Source: Panacagrimonas sp041603235 (GTDB lineage Bacteria; Pseudomonadota; Gammaproteobacteria; Nevskiales; Nevskiaceae). From it: DNA of 64,000 nucleotides. Below, piece by piece: positions 25,328 to 35,100 of this stretch. The DNA is taken from contig JBFIES010000005.1 of the NCBI GenBank assembly GCA_041603235.1, positions 124,001-188,000 of the forward strand, read 5' to 3'. Position 1 is the first letter of the stretch. Every line of letters begins with the position of its first letter. The translations under genes were made by a program, and so were the position numbers. Under the pieces are notes generated by a model that was not told where the DNA came from, did not search any database, and was given only the letters and a program-made list of their open reading frames with translations.

Positions 25328-26614
25328 TCATGGCTCGAACAGCGCTGCCGTCGCCAATGGATTGGACGCAAAGTAAAAGTGCACGTAGGACGCCGTCAGG
25401 CGACCTTGCTGATAGATCGCTTCGCGACAGGCGCCGCCGTTAGGATTGCGGGCGTTTGCGATCGGGACGAGCGGTGTTTCACAAGCGGAGTAGTGGAAGC
25501 TGTGGCCACGCAATTCGCCCAGTGGGTGATCCCAGGCCTGCATGCCCAGCGCCGCAAATCGCGTCTGCATCCGGCAGCGCCCGGGCAACAGGCCAAACAT
25601 GGGGTGCTCAATGCCGTCGCGGTCCTGCAGAGATTCGAACAGACTGATCAGGCCGCCACATTCGGCCAGCAGGGGTTTGCCTGCTGCGTGGTGAGCATGC
25701 AGCGATGCGCGCATTGCCTGGTTTGCAGACAAAGTGGCGGCGTGGAGTTCCGGGTAGCCGCCGGGCAGCCAGAGTGCATCGCATTCGGGCAGCGCGCCTT
25801 GCGTCAGTGGCGAGAAAAAAATCAGTTCAGCGCCGAGCTCGCGGAGCACATCCAGATTGGCTGGGTACACAAAAGCATAGGACGCATCACGCGCAATGCC
25901 GATGCGTACGCCGGCGAGTCGGGGCGGGCATGTTTCTGCTCCAGCGTCACCGAAATCCGTGCTGGGGATCGAATCAAAAGGCACCGCTTCGCCCAGGGCA
26001 TTCGCAGCAGCATCGAGGCGTGCATCCAGGTCGTCCAGTTCGGCTGCTTGCACAATCCCCAGGTGTCGTTCCGGCAGGCTGAGTTGCTCGTCTCGGGGCA
26101 GTGCGCCCATGAAGTGCAGGCCCTCGGGAAGACTGTTGGCGAGCATGTCGCGATGACCGGGGCTGCCTACGCGATTGGCGATGACGCCGTGCAGGTGCAG
26201 GGTGGGGCGGTACTGAGACAGGCCCAGCGCCAGAGCGCCAAAGGTTTGCGCCATCGCCGAACCATCGATCAGTGCCAGCACGGGCAGGCCGAAGGTTTCG
26301 GCCAGGTCCGCACTTGATGGCTTGCCGTCGAACAGACCCATCACGCCCTCGATGAGGATCAGATCTGCTTGCGCCGCAGCGAGCGCGAGACGGCGACGAC
26401 ACTCGGCCTCGCCCAGCATCCACAGGTCAAGCTGATACACCGGTGCCAGGCTGGCCGCCGACAGAATCATGGGATCAAGAAAATCCGGCCCGGTCTTGAA
26501 GACGCGCACCCGCAGCCCGGATTGCACGGCGCGACGCGCCAGGGCAGCCGTTGCCGTGGTCTTGCCTTGCCCGGATGCCGGTGCCGAGACCAGTAATGCG
26601 CGACAAGTGCTCAC
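25328..26614 (-). CDS. cobB: Cobyrinic acid a,c-diamide synthase
   Basis: This 428-residue ATP- and glutamine-dependent amidase (CobB/CbiA family) has P-loop SAPASGQGKTTATAALA at the N-terminus. The central part includes FKTGPDFLDPMIL and LIEGVMGLFDG. The C-terminal class I glutaminase domain has its Cys in LLAECGGLISLFE. It amidates the a and c side chains of cobyrinate. It starts with GTG overlapping the cobO stop by 4 bases. A cobQ (cobyric acid synthase) gene, which would complete the amidations, is not in the window. Confidence 0.94.
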   Translation of the reverse strand: MSTCRALLVSAPASGQGKTTATAALARRAVQSGLRVRVFKTGPDFLDPMILSAASLAPVYQLDLWMLGEAECRRRLALAAAQADLILIEGVMGLFDGKPSSADLAETFGLPVLALIDGSAMAQTFGALALGLSQYRPTLHLHGVIANRVGSPGHRDMLANSLPEGLHFMGALPRDEQLSLPERHLGIVQAAELDDLDARLDAAANALGEAVPFDSIPSTDFGDAGAETCPPRLAGVRIGIARDASYAFVYPANLDVLRELGAELIFFSPLTQGALPECDALWLPGGYPELHAATLSANQAMRASLHAHHAAGKPLLAECGGLISLFESLQDRDGIEHPMFGLLPGRCRMQTRFAALGMQAWDHPLGELRGHSFHYSACETPLVPIANARNPNGGACREAIYQQGRLTASYVHFYFASNPLATAALFEP

Positions 26615-27225
26615 CAGTCCACACCTCGCTGTGCCTTGATGCCTGCACGAAAGGCGTGCTTTTCGTCGTGCAGTTCACTGACGGTATCTGCTGCCGCACG
26701 CAAATCCGGGGGTGCTGCGCGGCCGGTGATCACCACGTGCTGGTTCGCCGGTCGTGTGCGCAAATCGCCCAGCACCGCATCCAGCTCCAGCCATCCGTAC
26801 TTGAGCGGGTAGGTCAGTTCATCCAGCACGACCAGATCAATCGTCTCGTCGCGGAAGAACGCTCGGACTTGCTCCCAACCCTGCTGGGCGGTCTGGATGT
26901 CGCGCGCCAGGTTCTGGGTTTCCCAGGTGAAGCCTTCGCCAAGCACCAGCCAGGGCACGCCTTGAGCGCGAAAGAAGGCTTCTTCTCCCGTATCCGAGCG
27001 ACCCTTGATGAACTGTGCGACACCCGCTTTCAGACCATGGCCCAGGGCGCGAGCCACCATGCCGAAGGCCGAGGAGCTTTTGCCTTTGCCATTTCCGGTC
27101 AGGACCAGCAGCAGGCCGCGTTCGTCCTGAGCAGCATCGATACGGGCATCAACCACCTCTTTCTTGCGCTGCATGCGTCGCTGGTGTCTTTCCGCGCGGC
27201 CCGTGATTTCTTCGCTGTTACTCAT
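26611..27225 (-). CDS. cobO: Cob(I)alamin adenosyltransferase, CobO/BtuR type
   Basis: This 204-residue enzyme adds the adenosyl ligand to reduced corrinoids. RHQRRMQRKKEVVDARI is the typical N-terminal region, and the P-loop is LLVLTGNGKGKSSSAFG. VVLDELTYPLKYGWL and the later HVVITGRAAPPDL are family blocks. It overlaps the BtuM-like gene by ATGA and cobB by GTGA, so it is embedded in the riboswitch-controlled operon. Confidence 0.95.
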   Translation of the reverse strand: MSNSEEITGRAERHQRRMQRKKEVVDARIDAAQDERGLLLVLTGNGKGKSSSAFGMVARALGHGLKAGVAQFIKGRSDTGEEAFFRAQGVPWLVLGEGFTWETQNLARDIQTAQQGWEQVRAFFRDETIDLVVLDELTYPLKYGWLELDAVLGDLRTRPANQHVVITGRAAPPDLRAAADTVSELHDEKHAFRAGIKAQRGVDW

Positions 27226-27800
27226 CGGCTTGTGGCCAACCTGGGGTTTGTCAGCTCACGCACGCCCATATGCGTCAGGGCAGCAACTGCGACATACATT
27301 GCGAGGTAGCCCATATGCGGTGGCAAGTATTGAGCGATGCGCGGCAGGAAGCCTGCAATGCTCGGGTCCGCATAACGCCCGGAGAAAAAATAGAAGCCGC
27401 CACCGGAGCACATGTAGGCCACGCAGGCGCCCGCGATCAGGCACAGCCCCAATGGCAACAGCGTACTAAGCTCATTGCGATGGCAATTTGCATAGACGCG
27501 ACCGGCAACCCATAGCGAACCATAAGCCGGTACCAGCGCCCAGTACGCCGGAGACAGGCACCACTGCGTGATGCGCCCGGCTTCGAGCAGCGAGAAGTCG
27601 ATCAGCGACGCCAGCGCAGAAAATGCAGCGAATCCCCAAAGCGGACGAAGATATACGCCGGCGAGAAAGAACACCGCCCAGGATGCGCTGGGCAGGGCGT
27701 CGATGCTGGCGAAGTGCGTGCCGCGTGTGACCAGCATGGCCACGACCAGAAGTGCGGCGACGGCGAACTGTGACGCGTTTGAGATTTTCGTGATGGCCAT
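27222..27800 (-). CDS. btuM: BtuM-like cobalamin transporter candidate, copy 1
   Basis: This 192-residue protein with about five to six membrane helices is paralogous to its upstream neighbour. Shared blocks are ASWAVFFLAG (residues 39-48), the sequence around Cys81 (WCLSPAYWALVPAYGSLW) and GGGFYFFSGRYADPS. BtuM proteins are small S-component-like vitamin B12 transporters in which a Cys near position 80 ligates the cobalt and supports decyanation. Size, Cys position and the btuB/cobO context fit that family. The assignment is from memory of the family, not alignment. The stop overlaps cobO by 4 bases. Confidence 0.6.
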   Translation of the reverse strand: MAITKISNASQFAVAALLVVAMLVTRGTHFASIDALPSASWAVFFLAGVYLRPLWGFAAFSALASLIDFSLLEAGRITQWCLSPAYWALVPAYGSLWVAGRVYANCHRNELSTLLPLGLCLIAGACVAYMCSGGGFYFFSGRYADPSIAGFLPRIAQYLPPHMGYLAMYVAVAALTHMGVRELTNPRLATSR

Positions 27801-27803
27801 GAT

Positions 27804-28409
27804 TTATTTGTCCGCCGGCATGTCGTCGGACTCACTGATCGGCGCGCCGAATGCGCGTTGCAGACTGACATGCACCAGTGCTGCTGCTCCGATGTAGGCG
27901 CAGGGCACCAACAGGAACCAGCGGTAGTACTGGGTGAAGCGCTCAAGGTACTGGGCGAGGTTGGGTTCCGGATAACGACCGCCAAACCAGTAGAAGCCGC
28001 CATTTGAAATTACATAGGCCAGCGTGGTCGCGATGAATGCACTTGTGGCCAGCATCACCAGTCCGCGCCAATTCTGACTGGCGTATCTGCGCAAGCAATG
28101 CCCGCCCAGCCACATCGCAGCGTAAGTGGGGACCAGAAACCAGTAGGCAGGGGTCACGCAGAAATTGCTGACGCCCATGTACTGAATAGCGACCCAGTCG
28201 ATTGCCACCGACAGGACGATCAGTAGCGGAAACGCCCAGCGGGCCATGCTGGCCAGATAAAAGCCGGCGATGAAAAATACGGCCCACGATGCGTCAGGCA
28301 GTTCGAGGAAATGCTCGATGGGCTGGAAGCGCGTAATCAGCATCAGCAGCGCAAGGCCACCGAGTATGAGCAGCGAGGCCTGTCGGGGCAGTGTCAATGG
28401 AGTCGGCAT
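27804..28409 (-). CDS. btuM: BtuM-like cobalamin transporter candidate, copy 2
   Basis: This 201-residue membrane protein is a diverged tandem paralogue of the following gene. Matching blocks are ASWAVFFIAGFYL, the segment around Cys84 (FCVTPAYWFLVPTYAAMWLGG) and GGFYWFGGRYPEPN. It would pass corrinoids from the periplasm across the inner membrane after BtuB import. AAGGAAAC precedes ATG 28409, and the next gene begins three bases after its stop. No ECF energising module (EcfA/EcfT) or BtuCDF genes are present here, consistent with solitary BtuM. Confidence 0.6.
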   Translation of the reverse strand: MPTPLTLPRQASLLILGGLALLMLITRFQPIEHFLELPDASWAVFFIAGFYLASMARWAFPLLIVLSVAIDWVAIQYMGVSNFCVTPAYWFLVPTYAAMWLGGHCLRRYASQNWRGLVMLATSAFIATTLAYVISNGGFYWFGGRYPEPNLAQYLERFTQYYRWFLLVPCAYIGAAALVHVSLQRAFGAPISESDDMPADK

Positions 28410-28435
28410 GACGGTGTTTCCTTTTCCGATAAAGT

Positions 28436-30244
28436 TTAGAGCGGCGGGGTATAGCGAATCGTTGCCATGAACGAGCCGCCGTAGGTGGCATAGGTGGCGG
28501 CGGTCTCATAGGAGTTGTCCAGCACGTTGCGACCCTCCAGCTGCAACTGCCAGTCCGGCATCACCTGCAGTGCGGCGCGCAGATTGATCAGGCCATAGCC
28601 TGGTAGTTCGGAGCTGTTGGAAAGGTTGTCAAAGCCGCTGGATGCACCAAACACGGTGACGCCCATGCTCAGTCGCTTCCAGTCGTAATCGATATCGACG
28701 CGGCCTGTTCGCTCGCGGCGGCGTGGCAGCGTGTTGCCATCATTTGCCGCGCCGGAATTATCTTCAGGCTTGAGCCATGTCAGGTAGCTGGCTACGCGCA
28801 GGCTTTTCCATCGCGTCCCGAACTGCGCTTCCACGCCGCGGATCTGAGCCTGCGCGATATTGGCCGGCGCAAAGATGCTCGAATCGTAGGCAATCATGTT
28901 TTCAATTTCGGTCTGGAAAGCGTTCAGTGCCCACCACAGAGAACCGCCCTGGCTGGACAAGGAGACCTCGAAATTTTCTGCTTCTTCCGGCTCAAGATTC
29001 GCGTTGCCGTAACCGGGAAAATAGAGCTCGTTGAAAGTGGGGGCCTTAAACGCGGTGCCGTAGCTGATGCCTGCGCGCAGATCAGCGGCAAAGTGCAGGC
29101 CGTAAGACAGGCCGCCGGTTTGGTGACGACCGAACTGCTCGTTGTCATCGCTGCGAACACTGGCCTGAAAATCGTGCCGCCCGATCGCAGCGCGGTACTG
29201 CGCGAAGACACCTGTGTTGTCGCGCTCATTCACCGCAAAGGCTGTGCGGCTTTCCACCTCATCCATCTGATGATCACTGCCCACCGCCACACGGTGGCCC
29301 GCTGCCAAGGACACTTCATTGATCAGCGACAGGTAATTGCGCTGGGTGTCGAAGTTTCCGGTGAACGCGCCATTGAGGAAATTGTCCGACTCGTCACGGC
29401 TCTGCCCAGCAGAAAGATTCATCGTCCATGCCGGCAGGGGACGGAGCCGGCCGTGTAGCCCCAGAACCTGGGTCTGGGTTTCGCTTTCATTCTGGAAGCT
29501 GCTATCGAAGTCGTTCTTGCCGTGCGCCAACAAATAGCTTGCAGATATTTCGGCTGCGTCGCTAAAGGTGTAACCCAGGCGCGCAGAGCCAGCGCGATTG
29601 TCGTAAGCATCCTTGTCTGGCTCGGCAACGGACGGGCGCACGTTGATGCCATCCGTGTGTCGACCGCTGACACCCATGCCGTACCAGAACCGGCCGATGC
29701 CGCCGCGTAGTCCTGCTTCAAGCCTGCTGTCGCCGCGCGTGCCGCGCCCAGCTGAGAAAGAGGCCACGGCGCCCTTGCCATTGCCACGACGCGTGAAGAT
29801 CTGGATGACCCCGCCAATGGCTTCCGAGCCGTACAGGCTTGAACGCGGACCGCGCACGATTTCTATTCGTTCGATCTGGTCAATCGGGATCTGTTCAAAC
29901 GGTGTGCTGCCGCTGGTTGCAGAGCCGACCTTGATGCCGTCAATGAGCACCAGCACGTGGTCGGATTCGGTGCCTCGGATAAATAGCGATGTTGATTTTC
30001 CCGGGCCGCCGTTGCTGGCTATCGTCAGGCCGGGCAGGCCAAGGAACAGGTCCTGCAGGTCCGTGGATTGCAGGCGCTCGATCTGTTCACGCGACACCAC
30101 CGTGACGGGTGCCAGCGTGTCGGCCAGCTTTTCCTCGGCGCGCGAGGCGGTGACGACGATGAGCGAAGATTCAGGCTCTTGCGCATGTACAGAAACAGGG
30201 ATAGCAGCCATCAAGGCCACTGGAACCAAAACACGATAAAACAC
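28436..30244 (-). CDS. btuB: TonB-dependent vitamin B12 receptor
   Basis: This 602-residue outer-membrane receptor has a signal peptide (FYRVLVPVALMAAIPVSVHA) and a TonB-box-like segment SLIVVTASRAEEK. The plug domain (about residues 35-140) includes LFIRGTESDHVLVLIDG and IEIVRGPRSSLYGSEAIGG, followed by a beta-barrel ending in an aromatic-rich strand. GTG 30244 is chosen because AGGAG lies 8 bases upstream and the signal peptide then begins at residue 1. The longer frame to ATG 30286 would add 14 residues. The upstream cobalamin riboswitch and downstream B12 genes make the substrate assignment strong. Confidence 0.93.
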   Translation of the reverse strand: MFYRVLVPVALMAAIPVSVHAQEPESSLIVVTASRAEEKLADTLAPVTVVSREQIERLQSTDLQDLFLGLPGLTIASNGGPGKSTSLFIRGTESDHVLVLIDGIKVGSATSGSTPFEQIPIDQIERIEIVRGPRSSLYGSEAIGGVIQIFTRRGNGKGAVASFSAGRGTRGDSRLEAGLRGGIGRFWYGMGVSGRHTDGINVRPSVAEPDKDAYDNRAGSARLGYTFSDAAEISASYLLAHGKNDFDSSFQNESETQTQVLGLHGRLRPLPAWTMNLSAGQSRDESDNFLNGAFTGNFDTQRNYLSLINEVSLAAGHRVAVGSDHQMDEVESRTAFAVNERDNTGVFAQYRAAIGRHDFQASVRSDDNEQFGRHQTGGLSYGLHFAADLRAGISYGTAFKAPTFNELYFPGYGNANLEPEEAENFEVSLSSQGGSLWWALNAFQTEIENMIAYDSSIFAPANIAQAQIRGVEAQFGTRWKSLRVASYLTWLKPEDNSGAANDGNTLPRRRERTGRVDIDYDWKRLSMGVTVFGASSGFDNLSNSSELPGYGLINLRAALQVMPDWQLQLEGRNVLDNSYETAATYATYGGSFMATIRYTPPL

Positions 30245-30258
30245 CAAGCACGCTCCTG

Positions 30259-30277
30259 GCGTTGCCCCACGCAACGC
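30259..30277 (-). promoter_or_regulatory. Hairpin immediately upstream of the btuB ribosome-binding site
   Basis: On the minus strand GCGTTGC and GCAACGC pair perfectly (7 bp) around GTGGG, ending two bases before the AGGAG of btuB. It lies at the downstream end of the cobalamin leader. It is placed where the expression platform would gate ribosome access, though the sequence alone does not show which fold is ligand-dependent. Confidence 0.4.
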
Positions 30278-30389
30278 AACGGTCATATGAATGACGGTTC
30301 GTGATCAGTGAGTTCAGAGCAGACGGGTGCTGGAGATGATGCGTGCTCCGGCAGCCTTCACTCTGGACCTCGCCCACCGCGAGCCATCG

Positions 30390-30585
30390 GCTTGCTTCGG
30401 GCCGGTCTCCGGACTCGCGAGCAAGATCCCGTGGATCTCCGGGAGGACCGCCTTCCCATGCCGTATCGGCATCGTGGCGTGTGGACCTCTCTGACTCGCT
30501 TACCGTTGCGGGGGCAGTGCCGGGATTGCGAATCGCCTTGCAGCGATCAGCGCACCGGCTTCCCGTTTCACCCTTTGACGCGAAT
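30390..30585 (-). ncRNA. Cobalamin riboswitch
   Basis: Read on the minus strand, the conserved cobalamin (AdoCbl-type) elements occur in order. GGGTGAAACGGGAAGCC is at 30557-30573, the core GCACTGCCCCCGCAACGG followed by TAAGC is at about 30498-30521, and the B12 box GAGTCCGGAGACCGGCC is at 30401-30417. The B12 box ends about 155 bases before the btuB GTG start. No terminator with a U-tract follows, which favours control of translation initiation. It should repress btuB and the coupled downstream B12 genes when cobalamin is plentiful. cobS and cobC lie upstream of it and are not under its control. Confidence 0.95.
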
Positions 30586-30615
30586 GCGACAAAGGACACC
30601 AGAAGCGCGGCAAGT

Positions 30616-31200
30616 CTATGCGCTGCAAGCTGCTGACAGCAATGGCGCTTTGTCGCAAACCATTTGAAACAATCGGGCAGGTTCGCAATCAAGCCCCAAC
30701 CACTGCCCGCGAGGAATGCCTTGCAGGCAACCCCGAATTACGCGCAAAGGGCCCGCATGTGCCACAAGCAAGATGGGCTTGCCTGCCGATTGATTCACGA
30801 TGTCGGCCAGTGCGCTGAGCACGCGACGGGACATTGCATCAGCGCTCTCGCCGCCGGGCGGGCAAAAGCCCCAGGGATCATCTGCCCAGGTGTCGATCAG
30901 GGCGCGATCAATGTCATCGAAACGCTGCATCTCCCATTGTCCGAAATCCATTTCCTGCAGGCGCGCGTCGACGCGAAGCAGCGCACCTGACTCCGCCAGG
31001 CGCTGCGCAAGACCGAGGCAGCGGCGGGCCGGGCTGGACCAGATCACCGCATCCCGCGGGACATCGGCGCGTAGTCGGGTGATGTCGGTTTCTGGCATTG
31101 GCTGCGCCGGGACATCACTGCGCCCGTAGCAGACGCCTTGAGCAAGTGCGACAGGCGGGTGGCGAAGCAGGAACAGCTTGATCAGGTCAGGCTGGCGCAT
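30616..31200 (-). CDS. cobC: Alpha-ribazole phosphatase (histidine phosphatase family)
   Basis: This 194-residue phosphoglycerate-mutase-like phosphatase has the catalytic LFLLRHPPVALAQGVCYGRSD motif, with Pro-Pro in place of the usual Gly-Glu after Arg-His, as is common in B12-linked members. IWSSPARRCLGLAQ and MDFGQWEMQRFDDID follow, and the second active-site His is in LVAHAGPLRVIRG. It removes phosphate from alpha-ribazole phosphate or adenosylcobalamin phosphate. The open frame extends much further upstream, but ATG 31200 fits the family; it overlaps cobS by 19 bases. Confidence 0.85.
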   Translation of the reverse strand: MRQPDLIKLFLLRHPPVALAQGVCYGRSDVPAQPMPETDITRLRADVPRDAVIWSSPARRCLGLAQRLAESGALLRVDARLQEMDFGQWEMQRFDDIDRALIDTWADDPWGFCPPGGESADAMSRRVLSALADIVNQSAGKPILLVAHAGPLRVIRGCLQGIPRGQWLGLDCEPARLFQMVCDKAPLLSAACSA

Positions 31201-31970
31201 AAGGCCAGATAAATCGAAATTTCCACAACTTGTTGCGTAGCGCCCAGGCAGTCCCCGGTGTAGCCGCCGATGCGCTTTCGAAAATATGCGATGCAAGCCA
31301 GCGTGGACGCCGCCACCGCCCCAAGCAGCGCAATCACTGCCGGCAATGAGATGGAACTGAGGGCCCAAGCCAATAGCAATGCAATGGCGCCGATTGCAGT
31401 ACCTACCTGCCATTCAATCAGCCCCATGCTCTGCGCCACCGGCTTTGCGCGGGCCGAGTCATCCATGCGCACATAATCCAGACGCAGCATGACGCTCAAT
31501 GCGCCAGCGCGCGAAACGGTGTGCGCCAGCAACAAGGCAGCCATTGCAAGGCTGACACTTGCCGTGGCCATGGCGCTGAGCAACAAGAATTTCAGCAGCA
31601 AGGCCATCAGCAGCGCCGCAGCACCATAGGTGCCGATGCGCGAGTCTTTCATGATTTCAAGCACGCGCTTGCGATCAAACCCACCGCCGAAACCGTCCGC
31701 CGAGTCAGCCAGGCCATCTTCGTGAAACGCGCCGGTCAGCAACAGCGAGAATGTCATCGACAGCAGCACCGCAACACCTGGCGGCCAGAACTGGCATGCG
31801 AGCATCAGCACCATCGCCGACAGCAAACCCACCAGGCTTCCCACCAGTGGGAAATAGCGCGCAGCGCGACTCAGCTCTGTATCTGACCAATGCTCAAGCG
31901 CAGGCACTGGAACGCGCGTGAAGTAGCCCAGCGCAATCCAGAGGCGACGGATTTCCGTGGAGAGGGTCAT
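31182..31970 (-). CDS. cobS: Adenosylcobinamide-GDP ribazoletransferase
   Basis: This 262-residue integral membrane cobalamin synthase (CobV in the aerobic naming) joins adenosylcobinamide-GDP with alpha-ribazole(-phosphate). IALGYFTRVPVP at the start, TGAFHEDGLADSADGFGGG with the Asp/His metal site, and MKDSRIGTYGAAAL are diagnostic. Five to seven hydrophobic helices follow. It is the first gene of a two-gene cobS-cobC unit lying upstream of the riboswitch. I see no riboswitch elements in the 190 bases before its start. Confidence 0.94.
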   Translation of the reverse strand: MTLSTEIRRLWIALGYFTRVPVPALEHWSDTELSRAARYFPLVGSLVGLLSAMVLMLACQFWPPGVAVLLSMTFSLLLTGAFHEDGLADSADGFGGGFDRKRVLEIMKDSRIGTYGAAALLMALLLKFLLLSAMATASVSLAMAALLLAHTVSRAGALSVMLRLDYVRMDDSARAKPVAQSMGLIEWQVGTAIGAIALLLAWALSSISLPAVIALLGAVAASTLACIAYFRKRIGGYTGDCLGATQQVVEISIYLALCASLT

Positions 31971-32159
31971 CTGATCGGACGCTGATCGTGCAATGGTTCG
32001 ACGGCCCCGTATTCTGCGGATGAAATGACGCGCAGGAATAAAGTCTCTCGAAACTGGCTTGCTAATGCATTGAAATTAATGGGGGTCAAAATAATCTTGA
32101 TTTGAGTAAAGTCTGTCGGTCCGTCTGGAGCGACCCGCGAGCGCATTCTACGAGTTGCG

Positions 32160-35100
32160 TTACTCACCTTGTGGGTGGCCGTGATCGTGAATAATTCGTT
32201 CAGCATCGCGGTCATAATCGTCCGCCAGCCCTCTCAAAGTGACAGCGAATCTCTGAAATCCAGCATTCTCGATTTCGTCGGCTTTATTTCGAAACTGTTC
32301 AGCCAGTTCTCTCTCCGGCTTCCCGGTTGGATCCACCCAATGAACACCGCGTGAGTTGTAGATTCCCGTCCGGTAACCGTCCCGCATCTCATCGGCTTCG
32401 CGGGCATTCAGCTCGGCACCGACGACGCGGCGTATCCATAAGCCATCTGGATCTGGCGGGCTATGAATCAGTACTTGGCCAACGTTGATGAGCGCTACTT
32501 CTAGGTGGCCGGATTCTGTACATGCTTCTTTTACCCTTTGGAGCCATTCAACGAAGCGCTCGTCGCTGAATGTTCCATCTTGCTGTGTTCCCGGAGCGGT
32601 CTTCCACTCATGTAGCAGCCGCCAGGCATTTGTTGCGAGTGCCTTTGATTCCTCGGTTGGCTCTCTCGACGGCTGGTCTTCGTTTCCGGAGCGGTAGGTC
32701 AGTCGAATGACGTCGCAAAAGAAATCGGGATCATTAGCCAGTCTGCTTTCAAGGTGCCGGGGCGCGACACCTCTATGACGCCCGAGCAAGGGCACATATG
32801 CCCACTCGACCCTAAAGAGATCGTCGCGATTCACCTCAGGTTCTTCCTGAAGAATCTTGATCAGTTCGACGATGCGATACCCGTCCATCGCATGGCTGCG
32901 CTCACTGGAAGAAAGCGCTGCAAGCAACACTCGGACACATTGGTCACTATCGATTGGCTGCTTATCATGGCGCATTCTGTCCAGGCAATTTATTGCCGCG
33001 TGTGGCCTGCGATGCTCGATTAGTTTCTCAATCGCAACGGCAAGGTCACCATCAGCGTGATAAGCATTTGCACCCGTGCGCGTCCAATATTCTCCCTCGT
33101 GAGCATGAAGCCATTCAGAGGCGCGATCCCAGGCGCCCTTGGCGAAAGGCAAAAAAGCCAAGAATTGACCTACTTGCTCGGGCGTCCAATCAGATTTATC
33201 GAGGGAATCGCACCAATCCCAGCCTTCGCTATGGTAACGCCGCCAAATGTAACCGCTGACCAGGGCCTGGCGCTTGATGTCCACAGAATTCAGAAAATGT
33301 GGCAAAAAAGCACGTTCAAATACGTCATCGACATTAGCGCCAAGTGCAAGCCCTACCTGACTGGGAGAAGAAGCGGATTCGGCAAATCGAACAACATCTT
33401 CGACGCCACCTAGCTGAAAGATTTCCGAAATGGCAGTTTCGCGTCGGGCATCAAGTTTCTTTCGCTGTGCCTCCCAATCGCCATTCTCGTCGTAGAGATC
33501 ATAGTCACGGTCTGTAAAAAGGTGCTGATATAAGTTGAAGGGGTTGGTGGGAGCGAGATTTCCAGCAACGTGTTCAATGCGGGTAATTAATTCGTCGGAC
33601 AATGCCCATTCTGCATCCGCAAACCGCCGGTGTTTGTTTGTAAATTGCGTGAGATGGTCCCAAATCGAAAGTCGTTGCTCTTCCGGGAGATCTGAAATTG
33701 GTTGGGAGGCAAGGGCCTGAAGAAGCTGACTAAAAGCAGGTTCCGGCAAGTTGTCGAAATGATCAATCAGCGCAGAAAGCCGAGCGGGATCTTGACCAGC
33801 AGCAGCCACTGCGAGTTCAGCGTAGAAAGATGATTGCTGCCAGTACTCCTGATGCGTTACGCCTTTCTCCCAATCGTCGGGGATGGTCTTGCGCCAAGTA
33901 GGTTTGTGCGTTCCGGAAGATGTCTGATGCTGGTCGGGAAGAAGCTGAATTATCAGGTTCCATGCAACATGCGGCCATTCATTGTGGATCGTTCGCACCG
34001 CCACTTTGCGCTTGTCTACGGATGCCAGCGTTTGCGGCAGCCATGGGAGTAAAATGGTTGCAAGCGAATTGGATGGGCGATTGGCCCACTGGCCACCGGG
34101 GTCATGGCTGGCAAGTTCAGCCAGCACCGTACAGACTCGGACGAGATAATGTTCACCCCAGGCCAGCCCTTCCAATGCCCAGAGAAGGCCAGTCAAATAA
34201 TTGCCGCCGGTGATACCGTCGCCCTCTTGGGAAAAAAGCTCATCAAAAGGACATGGTGTCAAACGCATCGCCTTCTCAACCGCATTAAGAAATTCACCCG
34301 GAGCAGCTTCGGCAAGAGTGGGCAGCAAACCATTCAGGCTGCCCCACAAAACCCAGTCGGCGTCGCTCAAAAGTTCACGTATCGCCACTACGCTGGTTGC
34401 TTCAACCTTTCCTTGCGAACAGTTAACGCACGATTCGGGGTGGCTGCCCAAAATGGCCAGGCCATCAGCAATGCCTTTTCGAAGCACTTGTGAACTTTTC
34501 AGCACCTTCCAATGTATGCTCGCCGCGTGCCGCTCTTCAACGGGAAGTTCAAAAGCCGGATCTCGTTCCGTCAGAACGGAAATTGCAAGCGACTTAAACG
34601 TATCGAGATTCTGATCAAGGATGCGAGATCCCAGCAAGTTCCAAAGCTCCGCTCGATTACTAACCTTCCAGATGCCATTTTTCAGGGCCAATGGGCTTTC
34701 AGAGCAATGCAATATTTCTCGAGCCTTCGTTAACCATTCTTCATAACTGACACCAAGAAGATGGGTTATCGCATCACGATCCGATTGCTTCTTGTCTTGC
34801 CAAGAGCCGAGCAAGACCGCCAAAACCAGATAGGTGGCGTCGGGGTGCTGGGTCCAATCGGTTTTAGGTTTCTCCTGCGCCGCCTTGAACTCCTCGGGAA
34901 TTTTCGCCACAGCCTTTTCTTTGAAGGCATCCATAAGATCGCCCGGCAGCTTTTCGGGCGTGATCGTGCCGGCATTCTGATTCCAAGTTTGTACAACATC
35001 GACAACGCGTGCCCAGACCCACTGGGGATACTGCTGCTGGAACTGGGAAATGTGGGAATGCAGCAGAGACAGGACAACACCAAATTCGCCACCAAGATCA

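Noticed and set aside
24107..26317. Long plus-strand frames (361 and 312 codons) over cbiB, cobD and cobB
   Set aside because: They are antisense to three recognisable cob genes and reflect high GC third positions.
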